DNA from: Leclercia sp. AS011
GTDB taxonomy: Bacteria; Pseudomonadota; Gammaproteobacteria; Enterobacterales; Enterobacteriaceae
Length of the DNA stretch: 64,000 nucleotides
Assembly (NCBI RefSeq): GCF_037152535.1
Contig: NZ_JBBCMA010000001.1
Span: forward strand, 2,046,001 to 2,110,000
Reading direction: 5' to 3'
A program made the position numbers and the translations under genes. Shown piece after piece: positions 56,805 to 64,000 of this stretch. The notes below the pieces were generated by a model that saw nothing but the letters and a program-made list of their open reading frames with translations, was not told where the DNA came from and made no database searches. Every line of letters begins with the position of its first letter. Position 1 is the first letter of the stretch.

Positions 56805-58968
56805 GACCGCGCCTCTTAGCATGGATGCTTTTTTTACGCCCGGCGGCAGGTTTAGCCGGGCGTTTTTTTACCTCGGGCACTTCGGGCTGCTCGATGGGAA
56901 ACACCGGCAGGGCGTTCAGCAGACGCTTGCCGTAGTTTTTGGTCAGCAGGCGTTTATCATAGATCACCACCTCGCCCCAGCAGCTGTGGCTACGGATCAG
57001 ACGCCCCACCTGCTGGATCAGGTTGAAAGACGCCGCCGGCAGGCTCTGCACCTCAAACGGGAAGCGGTTGAGGCTTTTCAACCACTCACCCTCGGTGAGC
57101 ACCACCGGGCTGTCGATAGGTGGGAAGGCAATCTTGTGGATGTGCACCTGGGTCAGGTAATCGCCCTTCAGATCCAGCCCTTCGGCGAAGGACTGGAGCC
57201 CCACCAGCACGCTGCGCTCGCCGCTGTCGATACGTTTGCGGTGCAGCTCCACCAGCCGGTAGCGGGGCTGATCTCCCTGCACCAGCAGGAGCAGGCGCAG
57301 ATCGGTGACGAAGGTTAAAAACAGATTCATCGCCCGGGCGCTGGCGAACAGCACCAGCATGCCGGGGTACTTTTTGCTTTCAAGCTGTTCGCGGAAGTAG
57401 GCCGCCATCTCGGCCAGATGATTCTCTTCGTTATCGATCAGCGGCTCATGCTGCATACGCGGGATCACCAGCTTGCCCTGATCGCAGTGGTTGAACGGCG
57501 AGTCGAGGGCCACAAAGCGATCCCCCGCTTTTTCCTTCAGGCCGCTCATCTCCTGCAAGCGGGAGAAGCTGTTGAGCGAGCGCAGGGTGGCGGAGGTGAC
57601 CACCACATGGGGGACGCTGCGCCAGAGCAGCTTTTCCAGCTGGTCGCTGACGCGAATGCCCGCGCAGTGGAAGAAGAGATGCACCTGCCCCTCCCTCACC
57701 TCTCGCGTCGCCCACTTAGTGACCGGCGCGCCGGAGGCCTGGGCCATCGATGCCAGCCGCCACAGCTTGCTCTGCCCTTCGAACATGCCCAGGGCGCGGT
57801 TCATCTGCAGCAGCACCCGGTGGACGCGCGCCACGTCGTGGGTGCCGGTTTTTTCACTGAGATCGTTTAAAAACAGCTCCGCCAGCCCGCGCAGCTTTTC
57901 GATCAGCTGGGCCAGCTCGCGGCAAAGGGACATGATCTCATCCGGCAGCTCGCCCATCTCAAAGCGGTGCTCGGCCTCCTGGCCTGGCGGAAGGTAGAGA
58001 TTGAGGATGTTGTTCAGCGAGGCGATATGGCTATAAATCGTTTCGCAGTGCTCGCTGAGGCGCTCCGGCACCGCCAGCGGCGGGATAGTTTTCGGGCGGA
58101 ACTGATCCATGCAGGTGGCGACCAGCTTGCAGAACAGATCGAGCTGCAAACGGAACCAGGGGGCGGTGATCTCGGCGCTCATCTCCAGCGCGTCCCGGGC
58201 GACGTCCGGCAGGTGATGGCCTTCATCCAGCACCAGCAGCAGGTGTTTCGGATCCGGCAGGACCGATTCGCTCTCCATCGCCGCCATCACCAGCGCGTGG
58301 TTGGCGACCACCACCTCGGCCTCCTGAATCTCACGGCGGGCAACGAAGAACGGGCATTCCCGGTAGTAGTGGCAGTTGCGGTTCAGGCAGCTGGCTTTGT
58401 CGGTGCTGAGCCTGCGCCACAGGTCGTCGCTGATGGCCTGATCGGTGTGATCCCGCAGGCCGTCCCACTTGTAACCGTCGAGATCGGTCTTCAGCCTGGC
58501 GCACTGCTCCTGCTCGGCTTTGTTGTTGGGGGTCAGCTCGTCATCGAGAAACGCCAGCAGATCCTGCTGGGTCGGTTCGCTGCTGGCGAGGGCCGCCAGA
58601 TTGCGCGGGCAGACATAGCGCCCGCGCCCGAAGGCGGCGGTAAAGCGCAGCTCGGGGATAATCTTACGCAGCAGGGGCAGGTCTTTGCTGTAGATCTGAT
58701 CCTGCAGGGCCACGTTGGCGGTACTGACCACCAGCGTCTTTTGTTCTTCCCGGGCGATAGCGATGCCGGGGATCAGGTAGGAGAGGGTTTTACCGACCCC
58801 GGTCGGGGCTTCAATCGCCAGATGTCGCCCGTCATCCCCGGCCAGCGTTTTTGCCACATCGGCAATCATCTGCCGTTGCGGTGCGCGGGGGATAAAGTCG
58901 GGGATCTGCTGTTGTAGCGCCTTATACCAGGCGGCTATTTGCGCTTTCAGCGCGGCGGTTAAAGCCAT
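56791..58968 (-). CDS. dinG: ATP-dependent DNA helicase DinG
   Basis: The 725-residue XPD-like helicase aligns with E. coli DinG (716). Walker A 'EAPTGVGKTLSYL' (Lys60), the iron-sulfur cluster Cys120, 194, 199 and 205 (RYVCPRN; SCLNRNCHYYRECPF), DEGHH motif II and the C-terminal 'LIQQVGRLIRS' motif VI are all present. It unwinds DNA and R-loops during replication stress. The C-terminal tail is longer and Lys/Arg-rich ('KKRPAKPAAGRKKSIHAKRRGPTGK') than in E. coli and is where the overlap with the fimbrial operon occurs. A LexA-type box lies just upstream. Confidence 0.96.
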   Translation of the reverse strand: MALTAALKAQIAAWYKALQQQIPDFIPRAPQRQMIADVAKTLAGDDGRHLAIEAPTGVGKTLSYLIPGIAIAREEQKTLVVSTANVALQDQIYSKDLPLLRKIIPELRFTAAFGRGRYVCPRNLAALASSEPTQQDLLAFLDDELTPNNKAEQEQCARLKTDLDGYKWDGLRDHTDQAISDDLWRRLSTDKASCLNRNCHYYRECPFFVARREIQEAEVVVANHALVMAAMESESVLPDPKHLLLVLDEGHHLPDVARDALEMSAEITAPWFRLQLDLFCKLVATCMDQFRPKTIPPLAVPERLSEHCETIYSHIASLNNILNLYLPPGQEAEHRFEMGELPDEIMSLCRELAQLIEKLRGLAELFLNDLSEKTGTHDVARVHRVLLQMNRALGMFEGQSKLWRLASMAQASGAPVTKWATREVREGQVHLFFHCAGIRVSDQLEKLLWRSVPHVVVTSATLRSLNSFSRLQEMSGLKEKAGDRFVALDSPFNHCDQGKLVIPRMQHEPLIDNEENHLAEMAAYFREQLESKKYPGMLVLFASARAMNLFLTFVTDLRLLLLVQGDQPRYRLVELHRKRIDSGERSVLVGLQSFAEGLDLKGDYLTQVHIHKIAFPPIDSPVVLTEGEWLKSLNRFPFEVQSLPAASFNLIQQVGRLIRSHSCWGEVVIYDKRLLTKNYGKRLLNALPVFPIEQPEVPEVKKRPAKPAAGRKKSIHAKRRGPTGK

Positions 58969-58981
58969 GATGAACCTGAAA

Positions 58982-59001
58982 TACTGTATAAACAGCCACT
59001 A
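58982..59001 (-). promoter_or_regulatory. LexA-type (SOS) box upstream of dinG
   Basis: TACTGTATAAACAGCCACTA (plus strand) reads CTG-N10-CAC, one change from CTG-N10-CAG, and closely resembles the E. coli dinG box (GGCTGTTTATACAGTA). It ends 14 bp from the dinG start. Confidence 0.72.
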
Positions 59002-59030
59002 TTGTGGCACTTTCTTCAGCGGGCCGCAAA

Positions 59031-59058
59031 AGAAAAGCCCGGCTTTACGACCGGGCTT
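59031..59058 (-). terminator. Terminator of rhlE
   Basis: AAGCCCGG / CCGGGCTT with an 8-nt loop, followed on the minus strand by TTTTCT, lies just after the rhlE stop. Confidence 0.85.
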
Positions 59059-59063
59059 CCAGA

Positions 59064-60431
59064 TTACTGCGCGCTGGCAGGTTTGCGCGGACGGCGTCGG
59101 CGCTGGCCTTCCCCTGCCGGTTTCGCGTCACCGTCGCGGCGCGGTGGCTTGCTGGCCGCTTTCGGCGCGCCGCCTTCGCTACGGCGCGGCTGCTGCTGAC
59201 CGCGACCGCCGCCGCCGCCCTGCCCGCGTCCACCGCCCTGACCACGACCGCCACCCTGGCGACCGTTCTGGATCGGCTCGGCTTTGATCGACGGATCCAC
59301 GTCATAACCCTCGAGGGCAATGCGCGGGATCTCTTTCTTCAGTAGGCGCTCAATGTCGCGCAGCAGTTTAATCTCATCCACGCAGACCAGCGACAGCGCT
59401 TCGCCGGTGGCCGCCGCGCGACCGGTACGGCCAATGCGGTGGACGTAATCTTCCGGCACGTTCGGCAGCTCGTAGTTGACCACGTGCGGCAGCTCTTCGA
59501 TGTCCAGACCACGGGCGGCGATGTCGGTCGCTACCAGCACGCGGATATCACCGGATTTAAAGTCGGCCAGCGCGCGGGTACGTGCCCCCTGGCTCTTGTT
59601 GCCGTGGATCGCCGCGCTGCGGATCCCGTCTTTGTTCAGCTGTTCTGCCAGGTGGTTGGCACCGTGCTTGGTGCGGGTGAAGACCAGCACCTGCTGCCAG
59701 TTGCCTTCGCCAATCATCTGCGACAGCAGCTCGCGCTTACGCTTTTTGTCCACCATGTGCACATGCTGGGTCACCTGCTCGGAGGCGGTGTTGCGACGCG
59801 CCACTTCCACTTCCAGCGGGTTGTGCAGCAGTTTTTCCGCCAGACCTTTGATCTCATCGGAGAAGGTCGCGGAGAAGAGCAGGTTCTGACGGCGGGCAGG
59901 CAGTTTTGCCAGCACGCGACGAATATCGTGGATGAAGCCCATGTCGAGCATGCGGTCGGCTTCGTCGAGCACCAGGATTTCTACGCTGTCGAGCTTGACG
60001 GCGTTCTGATGTTCCAGATCGAGCAGACGGCCCGGAGTGGCGATCAGCACGTCAACGCCGCTGCGCAGTTTCATCATCTGCGGGTTAATGCTGACCCCAC
60101 CGAACACCACCAGCGAGCGGATGTTGAGGTAGCGGCTGTACTCACGCACGTTCTCACCCACCTGGGCGGCAAGTTCACGGGTTGGGGTCAGGATCAGGGC
60201 GCGCACCGGGCGACGGCCTTTGGCGTGCGACTCTTTCTGAATCAGACGTTCCAGCAGCGGCAGGGTAAAGCCTGCGGTTTTACCGGTACCGGTCTGGGCG
60301 CTGGCCATCAGGTCGCGGCCCGCCAGCACGGCAGGAATGGCCTGCTGCTGAATAGGGGTAGGTTCGCGGTAGCCCTGCTCCGCCACAGCGCGCAGGATTT
60401 CCGGGTTCAGGCCAAGGGTATCAAAAGACAT
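59064..60431 (-). CDS. rhlE: DEAD-box RNA helicase RhlE
   Basis: The 455-residue protein matches E. coli RhlE (454). Helicase motifs appear in order: Q motif '[11 protein letters not shown]', I '[11 protein letters not shown]', Ia 'PTRELAAQV', II '[10 protein letters not shown]', III 'FSATFS', V and VI '[33 protein letters not shown]'. The tail (~385-455) is a Gly/Arg/Gln low-complexity RGG-like region that helps RNA binding. It acts on ribosome assembly and RNA turnover. It is divergent from cecR; in E. coli, CecR controls rhlE as well as ybhGFSR. Confidence 0.96.
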   Translation of the reverse strand: MSFDTLGLNPEILRAVAEQGYREPTPIQQQAIPAVLAGRDLMASAQTGTGKTAGFTLPLLERLIQKESHAKGRRPVRALILTPTRELAAQVGENVREYSRYLNIRSLVVFGGVSINPQMMKLRSGVDVLIATPGRLLDLEHQNAVKLDSVEILVLDEADRMLDMGFIHDIRRVLAKLPARRQNLLFSATFSDEIKGLAEKLLHNPLEVEVARRNTASEQVTQHVHMVDKKRKRELLSQMIGEGNWQQVLVFTRTKHGANHLAEQLNKDGIRSAAIHGNKSQGARTRALADFKSGDIRVLVATDIAARGLDIEELPHVVNYELPNVPEDYVHRIGRTGRAAATGEALSLVCVDEIKLLRDIERLLKKEIPRIALEGYDVDPSIKAEPIQNGRQGGGRGQGGGRGQGGGGGRGQQQPRRSEGGAPKAASKPPRRDGDAKPAGEGQRRRRPRKPASAQ

Positions 60432-60626
60432 AACAACTCCGAACCGCCCCGACCATTTCAGGTGTAGTTTTCAGGGAGATAATGACAAATAGAAGGACAA
60501 AAACCACGGTGTCGCGAAGCAGCGGAGTGTAGCAGCTTTTGTGACATGGCGCATAAAATATCCCGCGTTGATTCATCAACGAAATATTTCTCCGGTGACT
60601 GGACTTATGGCAAATTTGGCATATTC

Positions 60627-60646
60627 TTAATCAATCGATTGATTAA
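60627..60646. promoter_or_regulatory. CecR operator (20-bp perfect palindrome)
   Basis: TTAATCAATCGATTGATTAA is a perfect palindrome, 14 bp upstream of the cecR start and in the rhlE-cecR divergent region. This is where the TetR-family regulator is expected to repress both directions. Confidence 0.85.
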
Positions 60647-60660
60647 TTTTATACGCCACG

Positions 60661-61338
60661 ATGAATCCGACTCCGACCACTACCAAAGGCGAGCAGGCCA
60701 AAAGCCAGCTGATTGCCGCCGCGCTGGCCCAGTTTGGCGAATACGGGCTGCATGCCACCACCCGCGATATCGCCGCCCAGGCCGGGCAGAACATCGCCGC
60801 TATTACTTACTATTTTGGCTCGAAAGAGGATCTGTACCTCGCCTGCGCCCAGTGGATCGCCGACTTCATCGGCACCCACTTCCGCCCCCATGTGGAGGCG
60901 GCCACCGCCCTGCTGGAGGAGCCCGCGCCGGATCGCGCCGCCATTCGCGAACTGATCTTAACCGCCTGCAACAACATGATTCAGCTCCTGACCCATGACG
61001 ATACGCTGAACCTGAGCAAGTTTATCTCCCGGGAGCAGCTCTCCCCTTCCGCCGCTTACCAGCTGGTGCACGATCAGGTTATCGCCCCGATGCACAGCCA
61101 CCTGACCCGGCTGGTGGCGGCCTATACCGGCCGCGACGCCAGCGACACGCAGACCATCCTGCATACCCATGCCCTGCTGGGCGAAGTGCTCGCCTTTCGC
61201 CTCGGGCGGGAGACCATTTTGTTACGCACTGGCTGGACTGAATTTGATGCGGACAAAGCCGCGCAGATAAGCCAGGTCATCACCTGCCACGTTGATCTGA
61301 TCCTGCAAGGTTTAACCCAAAGGAGCCTGGAGTTATGA
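60661..61338 (+). CDS. cecR: TetR-family regulator CecR (YbiH)
   Basis: The 225-residue protein follows E. coli CecR (223). The HTH is at ~20-65 ('[45 protein letters not shown]'), the all-helical ligand domain after it. CecR represses ybhGFSR and rhlE and affects cefoperazone and chloramphenicol sensitivity in E. coli. Its stop overlaps the ybhG start (ATGA). The Shine-Dalgarno before ATG 60661 is weak. Confidence 0.95.
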   Translation: MNPTPTTTKGEQAKSQLIAAALAQFGEYGLHATTRDIAAQAGQNIAAITYYFGSKEDLYLACAQWIADFIGTHFRPHVEAATALLEEPAPDRAAIRELILTACNNMIQLLTHDDTLNLSKFISREQLSPSAAYQLVHDQVIAPMHSHLTRLVAAYTGRDASDTQTILHTHALLGEVLAFRLGRETILLRTGWTEFDADKAAQISQVITCHVDLILQGLTQRSLEL

Positions 61339-62330
61339 AAAAATCGGTTGTTATTGTTCTGGCTGCGGTGGTGGTGCTGGCCGCCGGGATCGGCGGCTGG
61401 CTGTGGTATCAGAGCCAGCAGGATAAGACGTTGACCCTGTACGGCAACGTCGATATCCGCACCGTCAACATGAGCTTTCGCGTCGGCGGACGGCTGGCGT
61501 CGTTAACCGTGGACGAGGGGGACAGCATCGCCGCCGGGCAGACACTGGGCGAGCTGGATAAAGCCCCGTACCAGAATGCCCTGATGCAGGCTCAGGCGGG
61601 CGTCTCCGTGGCCCAGGCGCAATACGATCTTATGCAGGCGGGCTACCGTGATGAAGAGGTGGCTCAGGCCGCCGCCGCCGTCAGGCAGGCCCAGGCCGCC
61701 GCAGACTATGCGCAGAACTTCTATAACCGTCAGCAGGGGTTGTGGAAAAGCCGCACCGTGTCGGCCAACGATCTGGAGAACGCCCGCTCCTCGCGCGACC
61801 AGGCGCAGGCGACGCTGAAATCGGCCCAGGACAAACTGCGCCAGTACCGCTCCGGCAACCGCGAGCAGGATATCACCCAGGCCAAAGCCAGCCTCGAACA
61901 GGCTCAGGCCCAGCTGGCCCAGGCGCAGCTGGATCTGCACGACACCACTCTGGTGGCCCCGGCCAACGGCACCTTGCTAACCCGCGCCGTCGAGCCCGGC
62001 AGCATGCTGAACGCGGGCAGCACGGTGCTGACCCTCTCCCTGACCCGCCCGGTGTGGGTGCGCGCTTACGTTAATGAAGCCAGCCTCGGGGAAGCTAAAC
62101 CGGGGCGCGAGGTGCTGCTGTACACCGATGGTCGTCCCGACAAGCCCTATCACGGGAAAATCGGCTTCGTCTCCCCGACCGCCGAATTCACGCCAAAAAC
62201 CGTCGAAACCCCGGATCTGCGCACCGATCTGGTCTATCGCCTGCGCATTATCGTTAACGATGCCGACGATGCCCTGCGCCAGGGGATGCCGGTAACGGTC
62301 AGCTTCGACAATGGGCAAGCCCATGAGTGA
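61335..62330 (+). CDS. ybhG: HlyD-family membrane-fusion protein YbhG
   Basis: The 331-residue adaptor (E. coli, 332) has an N-terminal anchor or signal (~5-26), the split lipoyl domain ('[39 protein letters not shown]' and '[23 protein letters not shown]') and an Ala/Gln-rich coiled coil (~85-200). It connects the YbhFSR ABC exporter with an outer-membrane channel. The cecR stop overlaps its start by four bases; it overlaps ybhF by eight bases. Confidence 0.95.
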   Translation: MKKSVVIVLAAVVVLAAGIGGWLWYQSQQDKTLTLYGNVDIRTVNMSFRVGGRLASLTVDEGDSIAAGQTLGELDKAPYQNALMQAQAGVSVAQAQYDLMQAGYRDEEVAQAAAAVRQAQAAADYAQNFYNRQQGLWKSRTVSANDLENARSSRDQAQATLKSAQDKLRQYRSGNREQDITQAKASLEQAQAQLAQAQLDLHDTTLVAPANGTLLTRAVEPGSMLNAGSTVLTLSLTRPVWVRAYVNEASLGEAKPGREVLLYTDGRPDKPYHGKIGFVSPTAEFTPKTVETPDLRTDLVYRLRIIVNDADDALRQGMPVTVSFDNGQAHE

Positions 62331-64000
62331 TGCGGTGATCCAGCTCTCCGGCCTGGTTAAGCGCTTTGCCGGAATGGACAAACCCGCCGTCGCGCCGCTC
62401 GACTGCACCCTGCAAAAGGGCTACGTCACCGGGCTGGTTGGCCCGGACGGCGCGGGTAAAACCACCCTGATGCGGATGCTGGCCGGGCTGCTGAAGCCCG
62501 ATGACGGCACGGCCAGCGTGCTGGGGCTGGATCCCATCAACGACGATCGCGCCCTGCACGCCATGCTGGGCTACATGCCGCAGAAGTTCGGCCTGTATGA
62601 AGATCTGACGGTGATGGAGAACCTGACCCTGTACGCCGACCTGCGCAGCGTCACCGGCGAGACGCGGCAGAAGACCTTTCAGCGCCTGCTCGACTTTACC
62701 TCGCTGGGCCCCTTCACCGACCGGCTGGCGGGCAAGCTCTCCGGCGGCATGAAGCAGAAGCTGGGGCTGGCCTGCACCCTGGTCGGGGAACCGAAGGTGC
62801 TGCTGCTCGACGAGCCCGGCGTTGGGGTGGACCCCATCTCCCGCCGCGAGCTATGGCAGATGGTGCATGAGCTGGCGGGGGACGGGATGTTGATCCTCTG
62901 GAGCACCTCGTACCTCGACGAAGCGGAGCAGTGCCGGGACGTGCTGCTGATGAACGAAGGGGAGCTGCTCTATCAGGGGGATCCCACTCAGCTGACCCGC
63001 AGCATGACCGGGCGCAGCCTGCTGCTGCACACGCCCCATGAGAACAACCGCCGCCTGCTGCAGCGGGTGCTGAAGCTGCCCCAGGTAAGCGACGGCATGA
63101 TTCAGGGTAAATCGGTGCGGGTGATCCTCAAAAAAGAGGCCAGCATGGATGACCTGCGCCAGAGCGCGGATCTGCCGGATCTGGCTATCGAGGAGACCGC
63201 CCCACGCTTTGAAGATGCTTTTATCGATCTGCTCGGCGGAGCGGAGACCGCCGAATCCCCGCTGGGGGCGATCCTGCATACCGTGGAGGGCACCCCTGGC
63301 GAAACGGTGATCGAAGCCAAATCCCTGACCAAAAAGTTCGGCGATTTTGCCGCCACCGATAATGTGAACTTCGCGGTGAAGCGCGGCGAAATCTTCGGCC
63401 TGCTGGGCCCCAACGGGGCGGGGAAATCCACCACCTTCAAAATGATGTGCGGCCTGCTGGTCCCCACCGCCGGGAAGGCGCTGGTGCTGGATATGGATTT
63501 GAAGGTCAGCTCCGGCAAGGCGCGCCAGCACCTCGGCTACATGGCGCAAAAATTCTCCCTTTACGGCAACCTCACGGTGGAGCAGAACCTGCGCTTCTTC
63601 TCCGGGGTCTACGGCCTGCGCGGGCGGGCGCAGAGTGAGAAGATCGCCCGCATGAGCGAGGCCTTTGGTCTGAGCAACATCGCCAGCCACGCCACCGACG
63701 ACCTGCCGCTCGGGTTTAAGCAGCGGCTGGCGCTGGCCTGCTCCCTGATGCACGAGCCGGATATTCTGTTTCTCGACGAACCGACCTCCGGGGTCGATCC
63801 CCTCACCCGCCGCGAGTTCTGGCTGCATATCAACAGCATGGTGGAGAAAGGGGTCACCGTGATGGTCACCACCCACTTTATGGACGAGGCGGAGTACTGC
63901 GACCGCATCGGGCTGGTCTACCGCGGGAAGTTGATTGCCCACGGCACGCCGGACGATCTCAAAGCTCAGGTGGCGGACGCGCAGCAGCCCGACCCCACCA
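62323..64000 (+). CDS. ybhF: ABC exporter ATPase YbhF (3' end outside window)
   Basis: ATG 62323 starts '[20 protein letters not shown]' and the frame runs to the window edge, 559 codons of an expected ~578. Two ABC domains are fused: Walker A '[10 protein letters not shown]' (~40) and '[10 protein letters not shown]' (~362), signatures 'LSGGMKQK' and 'LPLGFKQR' (degenerate in the second), Walker B '[13 protein letters not shown]' and '[13 protein letters not shown]'. It powers YbhS/YbhR export of drugs and reported Na+/H+ exchange in E. coli. The start overlaps the ybhG end by eight bases, indicating translational coupling. Confidence 0.95.
   Translation, partial: MSDAVIQLSGLVKRFAGMDKPAVAPLDCTLQKGYVTGLVGPDGAGKTTLMRMLAGLLKPDDGTASVLGLDPINDDRALHAMLGYMPQKFGLYEDLTVMENLTLYADLRSVTGETRQKTFQRLLDFTSLGPFTDRLAGKLSGGMKQKLGLACTLVGEPKVLLLDEPGVGVDPISRRELWQMVHELAGDGMLILWSTSYLDEAEQCRDVLLMNEGELLYQGDPTQLTRSMTGRSLLLHTPHENNRRLLQRVLKLPQVSDGMIQGKSVRVILKKEASMDDLRQSADLPDLAIEETAPRFEDAFIDLLGGAETAESPLGAILHTVEGTPGETVIEAKSLTKKFGDFAATDNVNFAVKRGEIFGLLGPNGAGKSTTFKMMCGLLVPTAGKALVLDMDLKVSSGKARQHLGYMAQKFSLYGNLTVEQNLRFFSGVYGLRGRAQSEKIARMSEAFGLSNIASHATDDLPLGFKQRLALACSLMHEPDILFLDEPTSGVDPLTRREFWLHINSMVEKGVTVMVTTHFMDEAEYCDRIGLVYRGKLIAHGTPDDLKAQVADAQQPDPT

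Overview
The window is chromosomal DNA of an Enterobacteriaceae bacterium. Protein sequences and gene order match the E. coli K-12 ybh-ybi-gln-moe-gsi segment (reverse orientation) closely enough to recognise most genes by name. The extra genes and the high GC suggest the Enterobacter/Leclercia/Lelliottia/Kosakonia group. REP and ERIC repeats, the sigma-54 glnH promoter, a Fur box and MntR boxes all fit this. There is no prophage, IS transposase, CRISPR array, rRNA or tRNA.

Layout: (1) 1-4.0 kb, an accessory oxidoreductase group: 5'-truncated membrane PQQ dehydrogenase, DJ-1/PfpI protein, NfsA-like nitroreductase, small secreted or lipoprotein. (2) 4.1-10.4 kb (minus), the glutathione importer operon iaaA-gsiABCD. 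(3) 10.6-12.6 kb, moeA-moeB. (4) 12.6-19.2 kb, the fsaA / ybiY-ybiW / ybiV / ybiU locus. This includes the glycyl-radical enzyme and aldolase of the recently reported 'anhydroglycolysis' route; three transcription units carry an almost identical 16-bp inverted-repeat operator. (5) 19.2-24.2 kb, an accessory sugar cassette: LacI-family regulator, MFS transporter, GH31 glycosidase. (6) ybiT and ldtB, followed by a 551-bp non-coding element with inverted, hairpin-forming ends. (7) 27.7-33.1 kb (minus), an accessory HlyD-DHA2-OMF efflux operon plus an aldo/keto reductase. (8) 33.1-49.6 kb, core genes: ybiR-mntR, mntS, opgE, ompX, rhtA, dps, glnHPQ, ybiO, rlmF, mcbA, fiu-ybiX, ybiI. (9) ybiJ and ybiB, then a five-gene chaperone-usher fimbrial operon (51.5-56.8 kb) ending tail-to-tail in an overlap with dinG. 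(10) rhlE, cecR, ybhG and the 5' part of ybhF, which runs off the window end.

Themes: manganese (mntR/mntS, ybiR), iron (fiu-ybiX under a Fur box; dps), nitrogen and peptide scavenging (glnHPQ, gsi, iaaA), anaerobic sugar-phosphate metabolism (FNR-like box in front of ybiYW) and envelope/drug resistance (ompX, ldtB, opgE, efflux, ybhFG under CecR). The most original observations are the shared operator of the glycyl-radical locus, which suggests one regulon including ybiV and ybiU, and the structured 551-bp element at 27140-27690, whose two ends differ by compensatory base changes.
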